From Ottowia sp. (GTDB lineage: Bacteria; Pseudomonadota; Gammaproteobacteria; Burkholderiales; Burkholderiaceae_C): 64,000 nt of DNA. A program made the position numbers and the translations under genes. The notes under the pieces are model-generated. The model saw nothing but the letters and a program-made list of their open reading frames with translations. It was not told where the DNA came from and made no database searches. Positions within the stretch are counted from its first letter, which is position 1. The number at the start of each line of letters is the position of its first letter. The DNA is taken from assembly GCF_016703145.1 (NCBI RefSeq), contig NZ_JADJCO010000003.1, forward strand, positions 1,566,001 to 1,630,000, given 5' to 3'. This document shows positions 8,328-17,997 of the stretch, one piece after another.

Positions 8328-9592
8328 CGGGCACCTTCGCGCTGATAGAACAAGGGCTGGTAAGAACGAAGCTGTAAATCGCGGTTGACGATGACACGCA
8401 CCGGCAGCCCTGGCCGCGCCGTCAGCGTCGGCTGGATGTTCATGTTGCGCCGGGTCATCTCCTGGCCTACCTGGTTCACGCTGTCCTGTAGGCCATCACG
8501 TCCAGCGATGATGATGCGGTTGCCGTCCTGCCGGTTCTCCGGCGCGGCCAACTCGGCCCCGATACCCAGCAACGTCGTCAGCGCCGCCCCAGCCACAATG
8601 CTGCCCCAGTGCCGGTTGATCTCGTCTTCCACGCCGGCATAGCCCGCAGGATCGGTGCCCACAAGGTTGTCCAGCGTCAGTGAGGACGTATCGGGCAGGA
8701 TGATCCGGTTCCACACCATCTGCACCCGGCTCTGTCCAAAGCTGACCTGGTTGTTGTACTTGCCCAGGATGCGCGAGCCCTGCGGGATCAGCAGGAACTT
8801 GCCCGTGGCCGTGTCATAGACCGGCTCCGTCACCGTGGCGATCACGTCGCCCGGCAGATCGGACTTGATGCCTGTCACCAGCGCCGCCGCAATCACCGTC
8901 CCGGCCATCACTTGGTATGGTGAGACAGGCATCTGGAGATGGCCGGAATTGCGGGTTTCCGTAGAACCGCCTTTCAGGAAGGCTTCCTTCTGCTCCTGCC
9001 GGTTCTGCGCCGTGGTTGGATCGGCAGGCTGGGCCGCCGTCGAGGCCGACCCAGCGGCCAATGGATCGAAGCCCGCCAAGGCCGATGCGGAGCCAGCCGC
9101 AACGACTTGCGCGGTCGCTGGCGCTGCGGTCTTGCCGGGAGAGCCGGAACGGAAGAACACCGACGAGGCCGCCGCTGCCTCCGCCTCCTGGCGACGTGCG
9201 TCCTCCGGGTCGTGGCCCGGCGGCGCATAGGTGGGCGTCACAGGCTGCTGCGACTTCACAATGGCCGGGCCGAGATCGCCCGGCAGTGGCGGCCCCAGTT
9301 CCGGCACCTTTGGCAGCTTGGAGTAATCCGAAGGAAGCCCATCCAGCCCTTCGGACTTCGAGACGCGATCCACGTTGTAAAGCTCAGTCTGATCGCCCGC
9401 GCCGCGCCGGTGCGGCTGCAATGACCAGATGGTGGCCCCGAGCACGGCGACCGACAGGCCGCCGACGAGGATGGCCAGCGTGCGCCGGTTCAGGCGCGTG
9501 ACCGAGCGCGGCTGCGCGCGCAGCGCCACCGCCTCAGGCGCGACCTTGCCCGCCGAAGACGTGGCAAATTCAGGGGAATCGTCCTGGCTCAT
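8324..9592 (-). CDS. trbI: Conjugal transfer protein TrbI (VirB10-like)
   Basis: A 422-residue component of the type IV secretion channel that spans from inner to outer membrane. A cytoplasmic N-terminus is followed by one membrane segment (residues about 40-57, LAILVGGLSVAVLGATIW), a Pro/Ala-rich periplasmic linker, and the C-terminal VirB10 beta-barrel domain (YQVMAGTVIAAALVTGIKSDLPGDV, then IPQGSRILGKYNN). The length matches the family. It starts 2 bases after the trbG stop. It is the last of the channel genes. Confidence 0.95.
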   Translation of the reverse strand: MSQDDSPEFATSSAGKVAPEAVALRAQPRSVTRLNRRTLAILVGGLSVAVLGATIWSLQPHRRGAGDQTELYNVDRVSKSEGLDGLPSDYSKLPKVPELGPPLPGDLGPAIVKSQQPVTPTYAPPGHDPEDARRQEAEAAAASSVFFRSGSPGKTAAPATAQVVAAGSASALAGFDPLAAGSASTAAQPADPTTAQNRQEQKEAFLKGGSTETRNSGHLQMPVSPYQVMAGTVIAAALVTGIKSDLPGDVIATVTEPVYDTATGKFLLIPQGSRILGKYNNQVSFGQSRVQMVWNRIILPDTSSLTLDNLVGTDPAGYAGVEDEINRHWGSIVAGAALTTLLGIGAELAAPENRQDGNRIIIAGRDGLQDSVNQVGQEMTRRNMNIQPTLTARPGLPVRVIVNRDLQLRSYQPLFYQREGAR

Positions 9593-9594
9593 GG

Positions 9595-10587
9595 TCAATT
9601 CCTCCGAGTGCCACCCGAGACACCATCCGTGCGCTCGATCCGCACCACGTCGCCCTTGTCGCCGCCCAGCCGCAGTTCGGCCGCGCCAAACAGGCGATCC
9701 ACGATGTAGTACGGCGAGCGGAAGCGATAGTTCACCAGTTGCCCATCGCCCTGTGCGCCGATCACGAACAGCGGCGGCAGCTCGCCCTGGGCGATGCCCG
9801 GCGGGAACTGGATGTAGACCTTCTCGCCATCGTCGAAGGCGCGCAGCGGCTTCCACGGCGGATTGCTGCCGCTGACCGCGTAGCGGAAGCGGATCTTCTC
9901 CAGCGACAGACCGGACTCCACCGGCGCAGCGGCATTGGCCACTTGCGCCTGGCGCTGCAGGGTCAACATCTTGTCCTTGGGGTACTCCCAGGACACGGAG
10001 GCCATCCAAGTCTTCTCGGTCGAGGTCAGTTCCAGCAGATATGTCCTGCGGCTGGTCGTGATGACCAGATTGGTCTTCAGGCCCGAGCGGATCGGCTTGA
10101 CCATCACATTGACGCGCAGCGCATCGCCGCTGCCGCTGGACGTGTCGCCCACGATCCAGCGCACCGTGTCGCCGGCGGCCACCGTCACCAGCTCCTCGCC
10201 CGGCTGGAGCGCGATCACGGTCACGCGGCCCACGGCCGCATAGACCTGATACAGCGCGCCATCCGTGAAGGGCCAGACCTGAATCGCGTTGACGTAGCCC
10301 TCGCGCGTGGGCGCAATGCGCGCTTCGGCGTTGGCGCGGGACACGCGCACGGTTTCATCGGCGGGTTCTGCGGCAGGCTTGGCATCCGGCACAGGTTTCA
10401 TCTGCGCCGGCATCGGCAGCACTTGCGGCACGGCCACCACCTCCACGGGCGCTGGCGGCTCCGGCAGCGGCTGGGCCTGCACCGGCTCGTCGAGCGAGAT
10501 GGTCGGCGGCGGCTTGCCCTGCGTGGCGCAGCCCGCCAAGGCAAGCAGGATCACCGGCGCAGCGGATTTACGGAAAAGATCATTCAT
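9595..10587 (-). CDS. trbG: Conjugal transfer protein TrbG (VirB9-like)
   Basis: A 330-residue outer-membrane-complex protein. A lipoprotein signal is visible at the start (ILLALAGCATQ, Cys about 20), followed by a Pro-rich linker and the VirB9/CagX domain (NAIQVWPFTDGALYQVYAAVGRVTVI, then a C-terminal NYRFRSPYYIVDRLFGAAEL). The ATG at 10587 overlaps the trbF stop, so it is coupled. With TrbI it should form the core complex. Confidence 0.95.
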   Translation of the reverse strand: MNDLFRKSAAPVILLALAGCATQGKPPPTISLDEPVQAQPLPEPPAPVEVVAVPQVLPMPAQMKPVPDAKPAAEPADETVRVSRANAEARIAPTREGYVNAIQVWPFTDGALYQVYAAVGRVTVIALQPGEELVTVAAGDTVRWIVGDTSSGSGDALRVNVMVKPIRSGLKTNLVITTSRRTYLLELTSTEKTWMASVSWEYPKDKMLTLQRQAQVANAAAPVESGLSLEKIRFRYAVSGSNPPWKPLRAFDDGEKVYIQFPPGIAQGELPPLFVIGAQGDGQLVNYRFRSPYYIVDRLFGAAELRLGGDKGDVVRIERTDGVSGGTRRN

Positions 10588-11287
10588 GGCTTGGCTCCTT
10601 CGGAAGAATCGAGTTCGCGGCTCCACGACAGGCCGTTGACGTAGATGCCCAGGGGGTTCTTGCGCAGGCGCTGCTCGGTACGCGGGGTTTGCTGCACGAT
10701 GGAAATCACGGCGTTCCAGCGTTCAGTGCCTGCGGCGGCGCCGTTGACGAAGCGCTGCTCCGTCCAGCGCACGTTGAAAGACGTGTCGCTGGCACGGGTC
10801 ACACTGGTGATCTGCACCGTCACCGACTCCTTGCCGATGCGCGCGAACGGGTCATTCACGCGGGCGTGCTCGTTCAACACCACGGCACCCTTGTCGGTCG
10901 TGTAGTCGTAGGCGTCCAGCCAGTTCTGCCGCACCACGATCGGGTCGATGGACAGCGAACGCACCAGGCCATGAAGCGGCCCAGGTGGTACGCGATCTGC
11001 GCATCGCTGGGCTGGTACGGCGTGGCGGCCTCGCCGACAGCGCGCACCTGGCCCGCGTTGTCCACCTCGATGACATAGGGCGTCACGATGGACTGCGCCG
11101 AGCGCCACACCAGGCCGCCGGCCATCAACAGCGCGAGCGTGAGGCAGCCGAAGGCCATCAGCCGCCAGTTCTTCGCCTGCACGCGGGGCGAGCCGATACG
11201 GTCGTCCCACACCTGGCCAGCAGCTTGGTACGGCGTGGCAGGCTGCGGCGTGTCGGCGTAGCGCACCTGCGGTTTTCTGAATCGCAT
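10584..11287 (-). pseudogene. trbF: Conjugal transfer protein TrbF (VirB8-like), one-base frameshift
   Basis: From ATG 11287 the protein has a cytoplasmic N-terminus, one membrane span (LMAFGCLTLALLMAGGLVW, residues about 43-61) and the start of the VirB8 domain (IVTPYVIEVDNAGQVRAVGEA) to YHLGRFMA. The frame then breaks at 10964-10970. One extra G in the GG run at 10967-10968 (plus strand) restores LVRSLSIDPIVVRQNWLDAYDY and runs to the stop at 10584, about 235 residues. VirB8 homologues are essential for the channel, so if the shift is real this ICE could not transfer itself. A sequencing error is plausible because the break lies in CCAGG, like two others in this window. Confidence 0.85.
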
Positions 11288-11311
11288 GGTCAGTTCTCCT
11301 TGTGAATCGCT

Positions 11312-12697
11312 TCAATCGTCGGAGCCGCGCAGGCTTGGCCCCTGGCCGGAGCCGCCGCCGTCGCCCCCGCGCAGTGCGTGGGCGGCGGTGGTCGCGGCAT
11401 GGGTGAGTTGCTGGCGGCGGTGCAGCCGCTTGGCCCAGGCGGGCTGTGCGTTGGCTACGCCGGAAGTGACATCGCCCGCGACGGCCTGGCCGGATGCCCC
11501 GGCTCCACCGGCGGCCGCACCTTCGTCAGCGGCTGGGCCGTTCCAGCCAGCACGGAACGGAGCGGCCATCCGCTGCCCCGCAGCGGAAGCACGGGATGCA
11601 GCCGCGCGTCCGGCGGACTGCGCGCCGGTTTTGGCGACGTTGCCCAGGCCGGCCATTGCGCCCTTCGCGCCACCGCCTGCGGCGGCGGAACCCGCCTGGA
11701 ATGCCGATCGTGCGCTGCTGGCCGTCGAGGCAGCAGCACGCGCGCCGCTGCCGGCCAGCTTGGCGGCGGCTGGCGCCATGCGCGCCCCGGCCATGACCGC
11801 GCCACCAACGCCAGCCGCGGCAGCACCGACGGCAACGGCCGTCCCGGCTGCGCCGACAGCGGCACCGGCCATTGCGCCCGCGCCGAGCTGCGGCGCACCG
11901 GACACGAGGCCCGTGGCGATGCCAGGGCCGAAAATGCCCAGCGCCAGCAGCGTGAGCGAGGCCAGCATGATGACCAGCGCATGGTCGATGTTCGGCTCTG
12001 CGGGATGGACTTGGAACTGCGAGAACAAGCCCGAGCCGATGCCGACGATCACGGCCAGGACCAGCACCTTGACGCCGGATGCCACCACGTTGCCCAAGAC
12101 CTTTTCCGCTAGAAAGCTCGTCTTGTTCCAAAGCGCGAACGGCACCAGCACGAACCCCGCGAGCGTGGTCAGCTTGAACTCGATCAGCGTGATGAACAGC
12201 TGGATCGCCAGTACGAAGAAGCACAGCACCACGACCAGCCACGCGAGGAACAGCACCACGATGGGATCGAGATTGGCGAACACCTCGGGAAAGCCCGCCA
12301 TCTCGCCGATCTGTTCCAGAATCGGCGCCCCGGCGTCGATTCCGGTTTTCGCCAGCCGGCCCGGCTGCAAAAAGTTCTCCATCGTGATGGCCGAGCCGGT
12401 GGCCGTAATGCCCAGCCCCGCAAACGAGCGGAACACGATGCTGGCCAGCCAGTTGAAGTTGTTGAGGATGTAGGCGAAGGCACCGACATAGAGCACTTTG
12501 CGCAGCAGCTTGGCGATCACGTCCTCGCCTTGGCCGGTGGCGTGGCTCATGGCCCAATACAGCCCGGCGATCGTCATGTCGATGACGATCAGCGTGGCCG
12601 TGAGGAACGCCACTTCACCGCGCAGCAACCCGAAACCCGAGTCGATGTAGGTGGCGAAGGTGTTGAGGAACTGGTCGATGATGGTCACGTCATTCAT
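11312..12697 (-). CDS. trbL: Conjugal transfer protein TrbL (VirB6-like)
   Basis: A 461-residue polytopic inner-membrane channel protein. Several hydrophobic segments lie in residues 25-270 (GEVAFLTATLIVIDMTIAGLYW, IVVLFLAWLVVVLCFFVLAIQ, VLVLAVIVGIGSGLF, LVIMLASLTLLALGIF). The C-terminal 190 residues are a low-complexity Ala/Gly-rich tail, as is usual in TrbL. The ATG overlaps the trbK stop. It lies 24 bases upstream of trbF. Confidence 0.92.
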   Translation of the reverse strand: MNDVTIIDQFLNTFATYIDSGFGLLRGEVAFLTATLIVIDMTIAGLYWAMSHATGQGEDVIAKLLRKVLYVGAFAYILNNFNWLASIVFRSFAGLGITATGSAITMENFLQPGRLAKTGIDAGAPILEQIGEMAGFPEVFANLDPIVVLFLAWLVVVLCFFVLAIQLFITLIEFKLTTLAGFVLVPFALWNKTSFLAEKVLGNVVASGVKVLVLAVIVGIGSGLFSQFQVHPAEPNIDHALVIMLASLTLLALGIFGPGIATGLVSGAPQLGAGAMAGAAVGAAGTAVAVGAAAAGVGGAVMAGARMAPAAAKLAGSGARAAASTASSARSAFQAGSAAAGGGAKGAMAGLGNVAKTGAQSAGRAAASRASAAGQRMAAPFRAGWNGPAADEGAAAGGAGASGQAVAGDVTSGVANAQPAWAKRLHRRQQLTHAATTAAHALRGGDGGGSGQGPSLRGSDD

Positions 12698-13038
12698 GGC
12701 GTGCCCTCCGGTTCGGCGGGCGATGCTGGCGCTACGCCATCGGCCGGTTCATCGAAGCTCGGCGGAATCGGTGGCAGGTCGGCCAGCGTCTGGTATTCAT
12801 CCGGCCCGGTCTGGCCGGAGAAGAAGCGCCGCCGGAAGGCTTCGGCGGCGGCGCGGCAAGCGTCCTCGCCCGTGGCCTGCATGACCTGTTGTGGATTGGC
12901 GGCGCATTGCGCGCGCAATGCCTTGAGCCGCACGGGATCGGCGGCCAGGGCATCGGCGAGGTTGTCGGCTGGCCGCTCGCCACAAGCGGCCAGCAGCGCA
13001 GCAAGCACTGAAACAGACAGGACGAGGACGCATTGCAT
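12694..13038 (-). CDS. trbK: TrbK/EexN-like entry-exclusion lipoprotein
   Basis: A 114-residue precursor with a lipoprotein signal (VLSVSVLAALLAACGE, lipobox Cys about 19). The mature part has the pattern ADPVRLKALRAQCAANPQQV...CRAAAEAFRRRFFSG, close to the EexN-like protein encoded at 20698-20976. The position between trbJ and trbL is that of TrbK in IncP and Tn4371 systems, where it blocks entry of like elements. The C-terminus is Pro-rich. Confidence 0.8.
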   Translation of the reverse strand: MQCVLVLSVSVLAALLAACGERPADNLADALAADPVRLKALRAQCAANPQQVMQATGEDACRAAAEAFRRRFFSGQTGPDEYQTLADLPPIPPSFDEPADGVAPASPAEPEGTP

Positions 13039-13050
13039 GGCGGCCTCCCG

Positions 13051-13806
13051 TCAGTCACGGTAGAAGTTGACGGACTGTGGTGTGTACGGCGTGCCGTCGC
13101 CCAGGAAACGCCGCCGCACCTCGCGGGCGCGCTCCGTGGCCGCAGCCTGCCGCGCCAGCTCCAGCGAAGCGGCCCGGTCTTGCGTGATCTGGAGCCGCTG
13201 AGTCTGGATGGACTGCTTGGCCTGCAAGGCCAGCAGTTGGTTCGTGGCCTGCATGGCTTGCAGCGCGCCGACGGCGGATTGGCTCTTGCCCACCAAATCG
13301 GCCAACACGCCTTCATCGTCATGGAGGTTCTGCGATGCCTGAGCTTGCATCTGCATGGTGGTCTGCAAGCCGTTGAGCGTGTTCTTCCAACGCGCCTGCG
13401 CATCGCGGTACATCTGGTCGCCGCTGACGGTGGCGGCGTACTGCTCCGGGTACAGGCGCGCGAACTCCCGGTCCATGTTCGCCACGTCATAGGCCAGGCC
13501 CTTGGCCTGGGCGATCAGCCGCTGGGTGGTCGCCAGATTGCTGCGCAAGCGGCTCACCACGCTGGACGGCAAGCTGGCCAGGTTGCGCGCCTGGTTCATC
13601 AGCATCTGTGCCTCGTTCTGAAGCTGCTCGACCTGGTTGCTGATCTGCTCCAGCGTGTTGGCCGCCGTCATCATGTTCTGCATGAAGTTGAACTCGTCGA
13701 ACACGGTGTCGCCGATGCCGAAGATGGCGTGGGCCGGCTGCACGGCGCCGAAGGCGAGCGTGCAGGCGACGGCCACTGCGGCGAGCTTGGGGGTATAGGA
13801 CTTCAT
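13051..13806 (-). CDS. trbJ: Conjugal transfer protein TrbJ (VirB5-like)
   Basis: A 251-residue secreted protein. A Sec signal peptide with AHA cleavage (KLAAVAVACTLAFGAVQPAHA, residues 7-27) precedes a long helical, Gln-rich body (TLEQISNQVEQLQNEAQMLMNQARNL) typical of TrbJ/VirB5 minor pilus components. The end FLGDGTPYTPQSVNFYRD is shared in style with EexN proteins of these elements (FYGDGDTPYTPP). The ATG overlaps the trbE stop. Confidence 0.93.
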   Translation of the reverse strand: MKSYTPKLAAVAVACTLAFGAVQPAHAIFGIGDTVFDEFNFMQNMMTAANTLEQISNQVEQLQNEAQMLMNQARNLASLPSSVVSRLRSNLATTQRLIAQAKGLAYDVANMDREFARLYPEQYAATVSGDQMYRDAQARWKNTLNGLQTTMQMQAQASQNLHDDEGVLADLVGKSQSAVGALQAMQATNQLLALQAKQSIQTQRLQITQDRAASLELARQAAATERAREVRRRFLGDGTPYTPQSVNFYRD

Positions 13807-16274
13807 GGCAGGGTCTCCTGGGGTTGATCGGTGATACGAGGGGGAACATGGGAGGCAAGCGGCGCAAGGCCGGGGAACGAGGGCAGCAGGTCGGCCGCCC
13901 AATCGAGACCGCGATGGCGCAGCCAGGCGCCGGCGAAGCCGGGCGCGCCGGCATCCAGCAGCACGTGGTCGATGTCGCGCTGGTCTTGCGGCGTGGAAGC
14001 GCCTGCAAAGGCCAGCGCCGCCGGCCCCAGGTCGAGGTCGAACAGGCGATTGCCGAGACGCGATTGGTAGTAGTAGTCGCGCTTGGGCTGCGCGGTGGCG
14101 ACGATCTCGATCTGGCGTGAGTTCAGCCCAAAGCCCTCGTAGATCGTCCTGATCTGCGGCTCGGTCGCCTGCGGGTTCGGCAGGAAGATGCGGCTGGCGC
14201 AGCTCTCGATGATCGCGGGCGCGATGCTCGAATCCTTGATGTCCGCCAGGCTCTGCGTGGCGAAGATGACGCTGACGTTCTTCTTGCGCAGCGTCTTGAG
14301 CCACTGGCGGATGCGGGCTGCGAATACGGGGTCATCAAGGAACAGCCACGCCTCATCGAGGATCAGCAGCGTGGGCGCACCGTCGAAGCGCTCGTCGAAT
14401 CGCGCAAAGAGGTAATGCAGCACGGCCATGACGGCGGCCTTGCTGTGCATCAGCTCTTCCATCTCGAAGCACTGCACGCTGCCAGAACCCAGGCGATCCA
14501 CATCCGCGTCCAGCAGCTTGCCGTGCGCGCCGCCCAGCACATAGGGGGCCAGTGCTTGGCGCAGCGCATTCGATTGCAGCAGCACCGACAAGCCCGTCAT
14601 CGTGCGCTGCTCCACGGGCGCGCCAGCGAGACTGCCAAGTGCCGACCAGATGGCGGCCTTCTCGTCGGGGCCAACGGCCACGCCCTCATGCCGCAAGCGG
14701 CCTTCGATCCATTCGGCCGCCCAGGTACGGTAGCCCTCGCGGTCGATGCGGGCCAAGGGCTGGAAGGCAATTTCTCCATCCGTGCCCAGGTCGTAGTGCT
14801 CGCCGCCCAGCCCAAGGATCGTGGCGCGCATGGAGCGTCCCATGTCGAACGCGAAGATGCGTGAGCCGCGATAGCGCCGGAACTGCATCGCCAAGGTGGC
14901 GAGCAGCACCGACTTGCCCATGCCGGTGGGCCCGGCCACCAGCGTGTGGCCCACGTCGCCAATGTGCGTCACCAGCCGGAACGGCGTGGCGCCCTCGGTG
15001 CGGGTGACGATCAACGGCGGGCCATCAAGATGGTCGTTCTTCTCCGGCCCGGCCCACACGGCGGACACCGGCATCATGTGCGCCAGATTCAGCGTCGAGA
15101 CGATGGGCTGGCGCACGTTGGCGTAGGCGTTGCCGGGGATCGAGGACAGCCACGCATCGACCGCATTCAGGGTCTCGGGGATCGTCACGAAGCCCCGGCC
15201 CTGGATGACGCGCTCCACCATGCGCAGCTTTTCGTCGGCCACCGCAGGATCGGCGTCGAGCACCGTCATCGTGGCGGTGAGGTAGCCGAAGGCAACCTGA
15301 TCGCTGCCCAGCTCCTGCAATGCGGCATCCGCATCGGCCGATTTGTTGCTGGCGTCGGTGTCCACCAGCGGGGATTCCTGCTGGAAGATGGTTTCTCGCA
15401 GCAAGGCGATGACGTTCTTGCGCTTGGCGAACCACTGGCGGCGCAGGCGCCCCAATTCCCGTTCCGCCTCGGATTTGTCGAGACACAAGAACCGGGTTGA
15501 CCAGCGATAGGCAAATCCAAGGCGGTTGAGGTCGTCCAGAATCCCCGGCCAGGTCGAGGTCGGAAAGCCCCGCACCGACACCACGCGCAGGTGCTGTTCG
15601 CCCAGTATGGGTGCGAGGCCACCGACCAGCGCGGAGTCGGTCAGCAGCGCGTCGATGTGGAACGGCACTTCGGGCACGCCCACGCGGTAGCGCCGCGTCG
15701 AGATGGTGGCGTGCAGATAGGTCAACGTCTGGCTGTCGTCGAGCCAGGCGATTTCCGGCATCACGCCGTCGAGCAGGTCAAAGACGCGATCGGTTTCCGC
15801 CACGAAGGCCGTCAGGCGCTCGCGCCAGTCCACGCCTTCGGTGGGCCGGTTCTCGTACAGCATCCCCGCCGCGCGGGCGCGTGATTCCTCGGGCGGCAGA
15901 TACACCAATGTCAGGTGATAGCCGCTCTCGAAGTGGTTGCCCGATTCCTCGAATGCTGCGCGGCGCTCCTCGTCCACCAGCCACGACAGAGGCTCAGGAA
16001 ACTCCGCGTGCGGATAGTTGGCGGCAGCGCGACGCTCGGCCTCCACGAACAAGGCCCAGCCAGATCCCAGCCGACGTAGCGCGTTGTTCAAGCGCGCCGA
16101 TGTGGCAATCAGCTCGCCCTGCGTCGCGCTGTCGAGGTCAGGCCCGCGAAACCGGGCCGTACGCTGGAAACTACCGTCCTTGTTCAAGACGACGCCCGGC
16201 GCAACCAGCCCGGCCCAGGGCAACCAGTCGGCAAGCAAGGCCGGGCGCTGGCGGTATTCGGCAAGGTTCAGCAC
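13803..16274 (-). CDS. trbE: Conjugal transfer ATPase TrbE (VirB4-like)
   Basis: An 823-residue cytoplasmic ATPase that energises pilus and channel assembly. The N-terminal CagE/VirB4 domain holds a long substrate-specific region. The ATPase domain has Walker A GPTGMGKS near residue 450 and Walker B LLILDEAW near 640, followed by TQSLADIKDS. The length is normal and no frameshift is seen. It starts 9 bases after trbD and overlaps trbJ. Confidence 0.97.
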   Translation of the reverse strand: MLNLAEYRQRPALLADWLPWAGLVAPGVVLNKDGSFQRTARFRGPDLDSATQGELIATSARLNNALRRLGSGWALFVEAERRAAANYPHAEFPEPLSWLVDEERRAAFEESGNHFESGYHLTLVYLPPEESRARAAGMLYENRPTEGVDWRERLTAFVAETDRVFDLLDGVMPEIAWLDDSQTLTYLHATISTRRYRVGVPEVPFHIDALLTDSALVGGLAPILGEQHLRVVSVRGFPTSTWPGILDDLNRLGFAYRWSTRFLCLDKSEAERELGRLRRQWFAKRKNVIALLRETIFQQESPLVDTDASNKSADADAALQELGSDQVAFGYLTATMTVLDADPAVADEKLRMVERVIQGRGFVTIPETLNAVDAWLSSIPGNAYANVRQPIVSTLNLAHMMPVSAVWAGPEKNDHLDGPPLIVTRTEGATPFRLVTHIGDVGHTLVAGPTGMGKSVLLATLAMQFRRYRGSRIFAFDMGRSMRATILGLGGEHYDLGTDGEIAFQPLARIDREGYRTWAAEWIEGRLRHEGVAVGPDEKAAIWSALGSLAGAPVEQRTMTGLSVLLQSNALRQALAPYVLGGAHGKLLDADVDRLGSGSVQCFEMEELMHSKAAVMAVLHYLFARFDERFDGAPTLLILDEAWLFLDDPVFAARIRQWLKTLRKKNVSVIFATQSLADIKDSSIAPAIIESCASRIFLPNPQATEPQIRTIYEGFGLNSRQIEIVATAQPKRDYYYQSRLGNRLFDLDLGPAALAFAGASTPQDQRDIDHVLLDAGAPGFAGAWLRHRGLDWAADLLPSFPGLAPLASHVPPRITDQPQETLP

Positions 16275-16283
16275 GGCATCACC

Positions 16284-16556
16284 TCACACGTCCAGCAGCG
16301 AGCGGTGCTTGATGTGCCGAGCGAACACGGCCATGAACTGCGGATCGACGCGCGCACCCCATACCGCCAGCGAATGGCCAATGATCCAGAGCACGACACC
16401 GGGAATCCACAGTTGCAGGCCCAGCCCGACGGCGGCGGCCAGCGTGCCGTTGGCGATCGCCACGGTGCGCGGCGCACCGCCCAACAGAATCGGCTCGGTC
16501 AGCGAGCGATGCAAAGGCACCTCGAACCCTGCCGCGAAGGTATCCGGGCCGCTCAT
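16284..16556 (-). CDS. trbD: Conjugal transfer protein TrbD (VirB3-like)
   Basis: A 90-residue small membrane protein starting at ATG 16556, which overlaps the trbC stop. The pattern EVPLHRSLTEPILLGGAPR followed by two hydrophobic segments (VAIANGTLAAAVGLGLQLW and IPGVVLWIIGHSLAVW) is the VirB3/TrbD signature. It helps anchor TrbE at the inner membrane. Confidence 0.92.
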   Translation of the reverse strand: MSGPDTFAAGFEVPLHRSLTEPILLGGAPRTVAIANGTLAAAVGLGLQLWIPGVVLWIIGHSLAVWGARVDPQFMAVFARHIKHRSLLDV

Positions 16557-16936
16557 ACGACAGCCCCGCCGGAGAAGCTGAAGAACGACAGGAAGAAGCT
16601 GGAAGCCGCGAACGCGATGGACAGGCCAAACACGATCTGGATCAGCTTGCGAAAGCCGCCCGACGTGTCGCCGAAGGCCAGTGCGAGGCCCGTGGCGATG
16701 ATGATGATGACCGCGACGATTCGTGCGACCGGCCCCTGGATGGATTCGAGGATGGATTGCAGCGGGCCTTCCCACGGCATCGAGGAACCGGCGGCCTGCG
16801 CCGTTCCGGCGAGGAACAGCAGCAGCGCGGCCAGCAGCAGTCCTTGCCCCGCAGGGCGGGCCAGGCTGCGCAGCCGTGCAAGGCGCAAAGCCGGATTTGC
16901 AGAAAAACGGAAAGCAGGAATGGTCATCTGCGTCAT
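16553..16936 (-). CDS. trbC: Conjugal transfer pilin TrbC (VirB2-like)
   Basis: A 127-residue prepilin. A long N-terminal leader (ending near residue 49, GTAQAAG) precedes two hydrophobic segments (GPVARIVAVIIIIATGLALAFG and FGLSIAFAASSFFLSFFSFSG) joined by a short cytoplasmic loop, as in VirB2/TrbC pilins. TraF (58539-59135) is the expected maturation peptidase, by analogy with IncP. Coupled to trbB and trbD by ATGA overlaps. Confidence 0.93.
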   Translation of the reverse strand: MTQMTIPAFRFSANPALRLARLRSLARPAGQGLLLAALLLFLAGTAQAAGSSMPWEGPLQSILESIQGPVARIVAVIIIIATGLALAFGDTSGGFRKLIQIVFGLSIAFAASSFFLSFFSFSGGAVV

Positions 16937-17997
16937 GGCAGTTCTCCAGGTTGGTCAGGGGACAGGAAAGTCGCCGCAGCAGGTGCGGCATCGGGGATCG
17001 GCTGCAACTCGGGAAACGGCGCGTCCATCGCGTCCGCCTCCCAATCCGCCAGCCGGTAGCCCACGCCGTCGAAGCCGACGACGCGGGCGATGCTCTCGAT
17101 GTGGCGCTTGCGCCCGCGCCCGGCGATGTGGATGACCACGTTGACCGCCTCGGCGATCAGCGCACGGGGCGGGTTCACCGCCACTTCGAGAATCAATTGC
17201 TCCAGGCGCAGCAGCGCGCCCAGTGCGGAGCCGGCGTGGATGGTGGCGATGCCGCCAGGATGGCCCGTGCCCCACACCTTGATGAGATCCAGTGCTTCGG
17301 CGCCGCGCACTTCGCCGACGACGACGCGATCCGGGCGCAGGCGCATGGACGAACGCACCAACTCCGTCATGGACACCACGCCGGCCCGCGTGCGCAGCGG
17401 CACGTGGTCGCGGGCCGCGCATTGCAGTTCCACCGTGTCTTCGAGCACCAGCACGCGGTCGCCCGTGGCGGCGATTTCGGCCAGCAGCGCATTGGCCAAG
17501 GTCGTCTTGCCGCTACTGGTGGCTCCGGCGATCAGGACGTTCTGGCGCTCGCGCACGGCACGCACCAGAAAGCCCGCCTGCTCGGCGGTCATCATTCCGT
17601 CTTCGATGTAGCGCGACAGCGGGATCACGCCCACGGCGCGCTTGCGCAGCGCGAAGGCCGGCCCTGGTGCGGCGGGCGGCAGGATGCCCTCGAAGCGCTC
17701 ACCCGTCTCCGGCAGCTCGGCGGACAGCAGCGGCTGGCCGCGATGCACTTCCGCGCCGACGTGGGCGGCCACAAGGCGGATGATGCGCTCGCCGTCCGCT
17801 TCGGACAGCTCCACGCCCATCGGCGCGCGGCCCGATGAAAGCCGGTCGATCCACAAGGTTCGATCCGGGTTGAGCATGATTTCCACCACGTCCGGGTCTT
17901 CGAGCGCGGCGGCGATCAGCGGCCCCATCGCCGTGCGCAGCATCTGGATGCGGCGATCGAGCGATGTGGCGCTCATGGACTGCGGAACGGCGCTCAT
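16933..17997 (-). CDS. trbB: Conjugal transfer ATPase TrbB (VirB11-like)
   Basis: A 354-residue hexameric traffic ATPase. Walker A GATSSGKTT lies at residues 158-166, the Asp-box VLVLEDTVELQ near 183, and Walker B with VVVGEVRGAEALDLIKVWGTGHPGG near 222-247, where His of TGHPGG is conserved. Length and order match TrbB. Overlaps with the neighbouring genes on both sides indicate coupled translation. Confidence 0.96.
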   Translation of the reverse strand: MSAVPQSMSATSLDRRIQMLRTAMGPLIAAALEDPDVVEIMLNPDRTLWIDRLSSGRAPMGVELSEADGERIIRLVAAHVGAEVHRGQPLLSAELPETGERFEGILPPAAPGPAFALRKRAVGVIPLSRYIEDGMMTAEQAGFLVRAVRERQNVLIAGATSSGKTTLANALLAEIAATGDRVLVLEDTVELQCAARDHVPLRTRAGVVSMTELVRSSMRLRPDRVVVGEVRGAEALDLIKVWGTGHPGGIATIHAGSALGALLRLEQLILEVAVNPPRALIAEAVNVVIHIAGRGRKRHIESIARVVGFDGVGYRLADWEADAMDAPFPELQPIPDAAPAAATFLSPDQPGELP

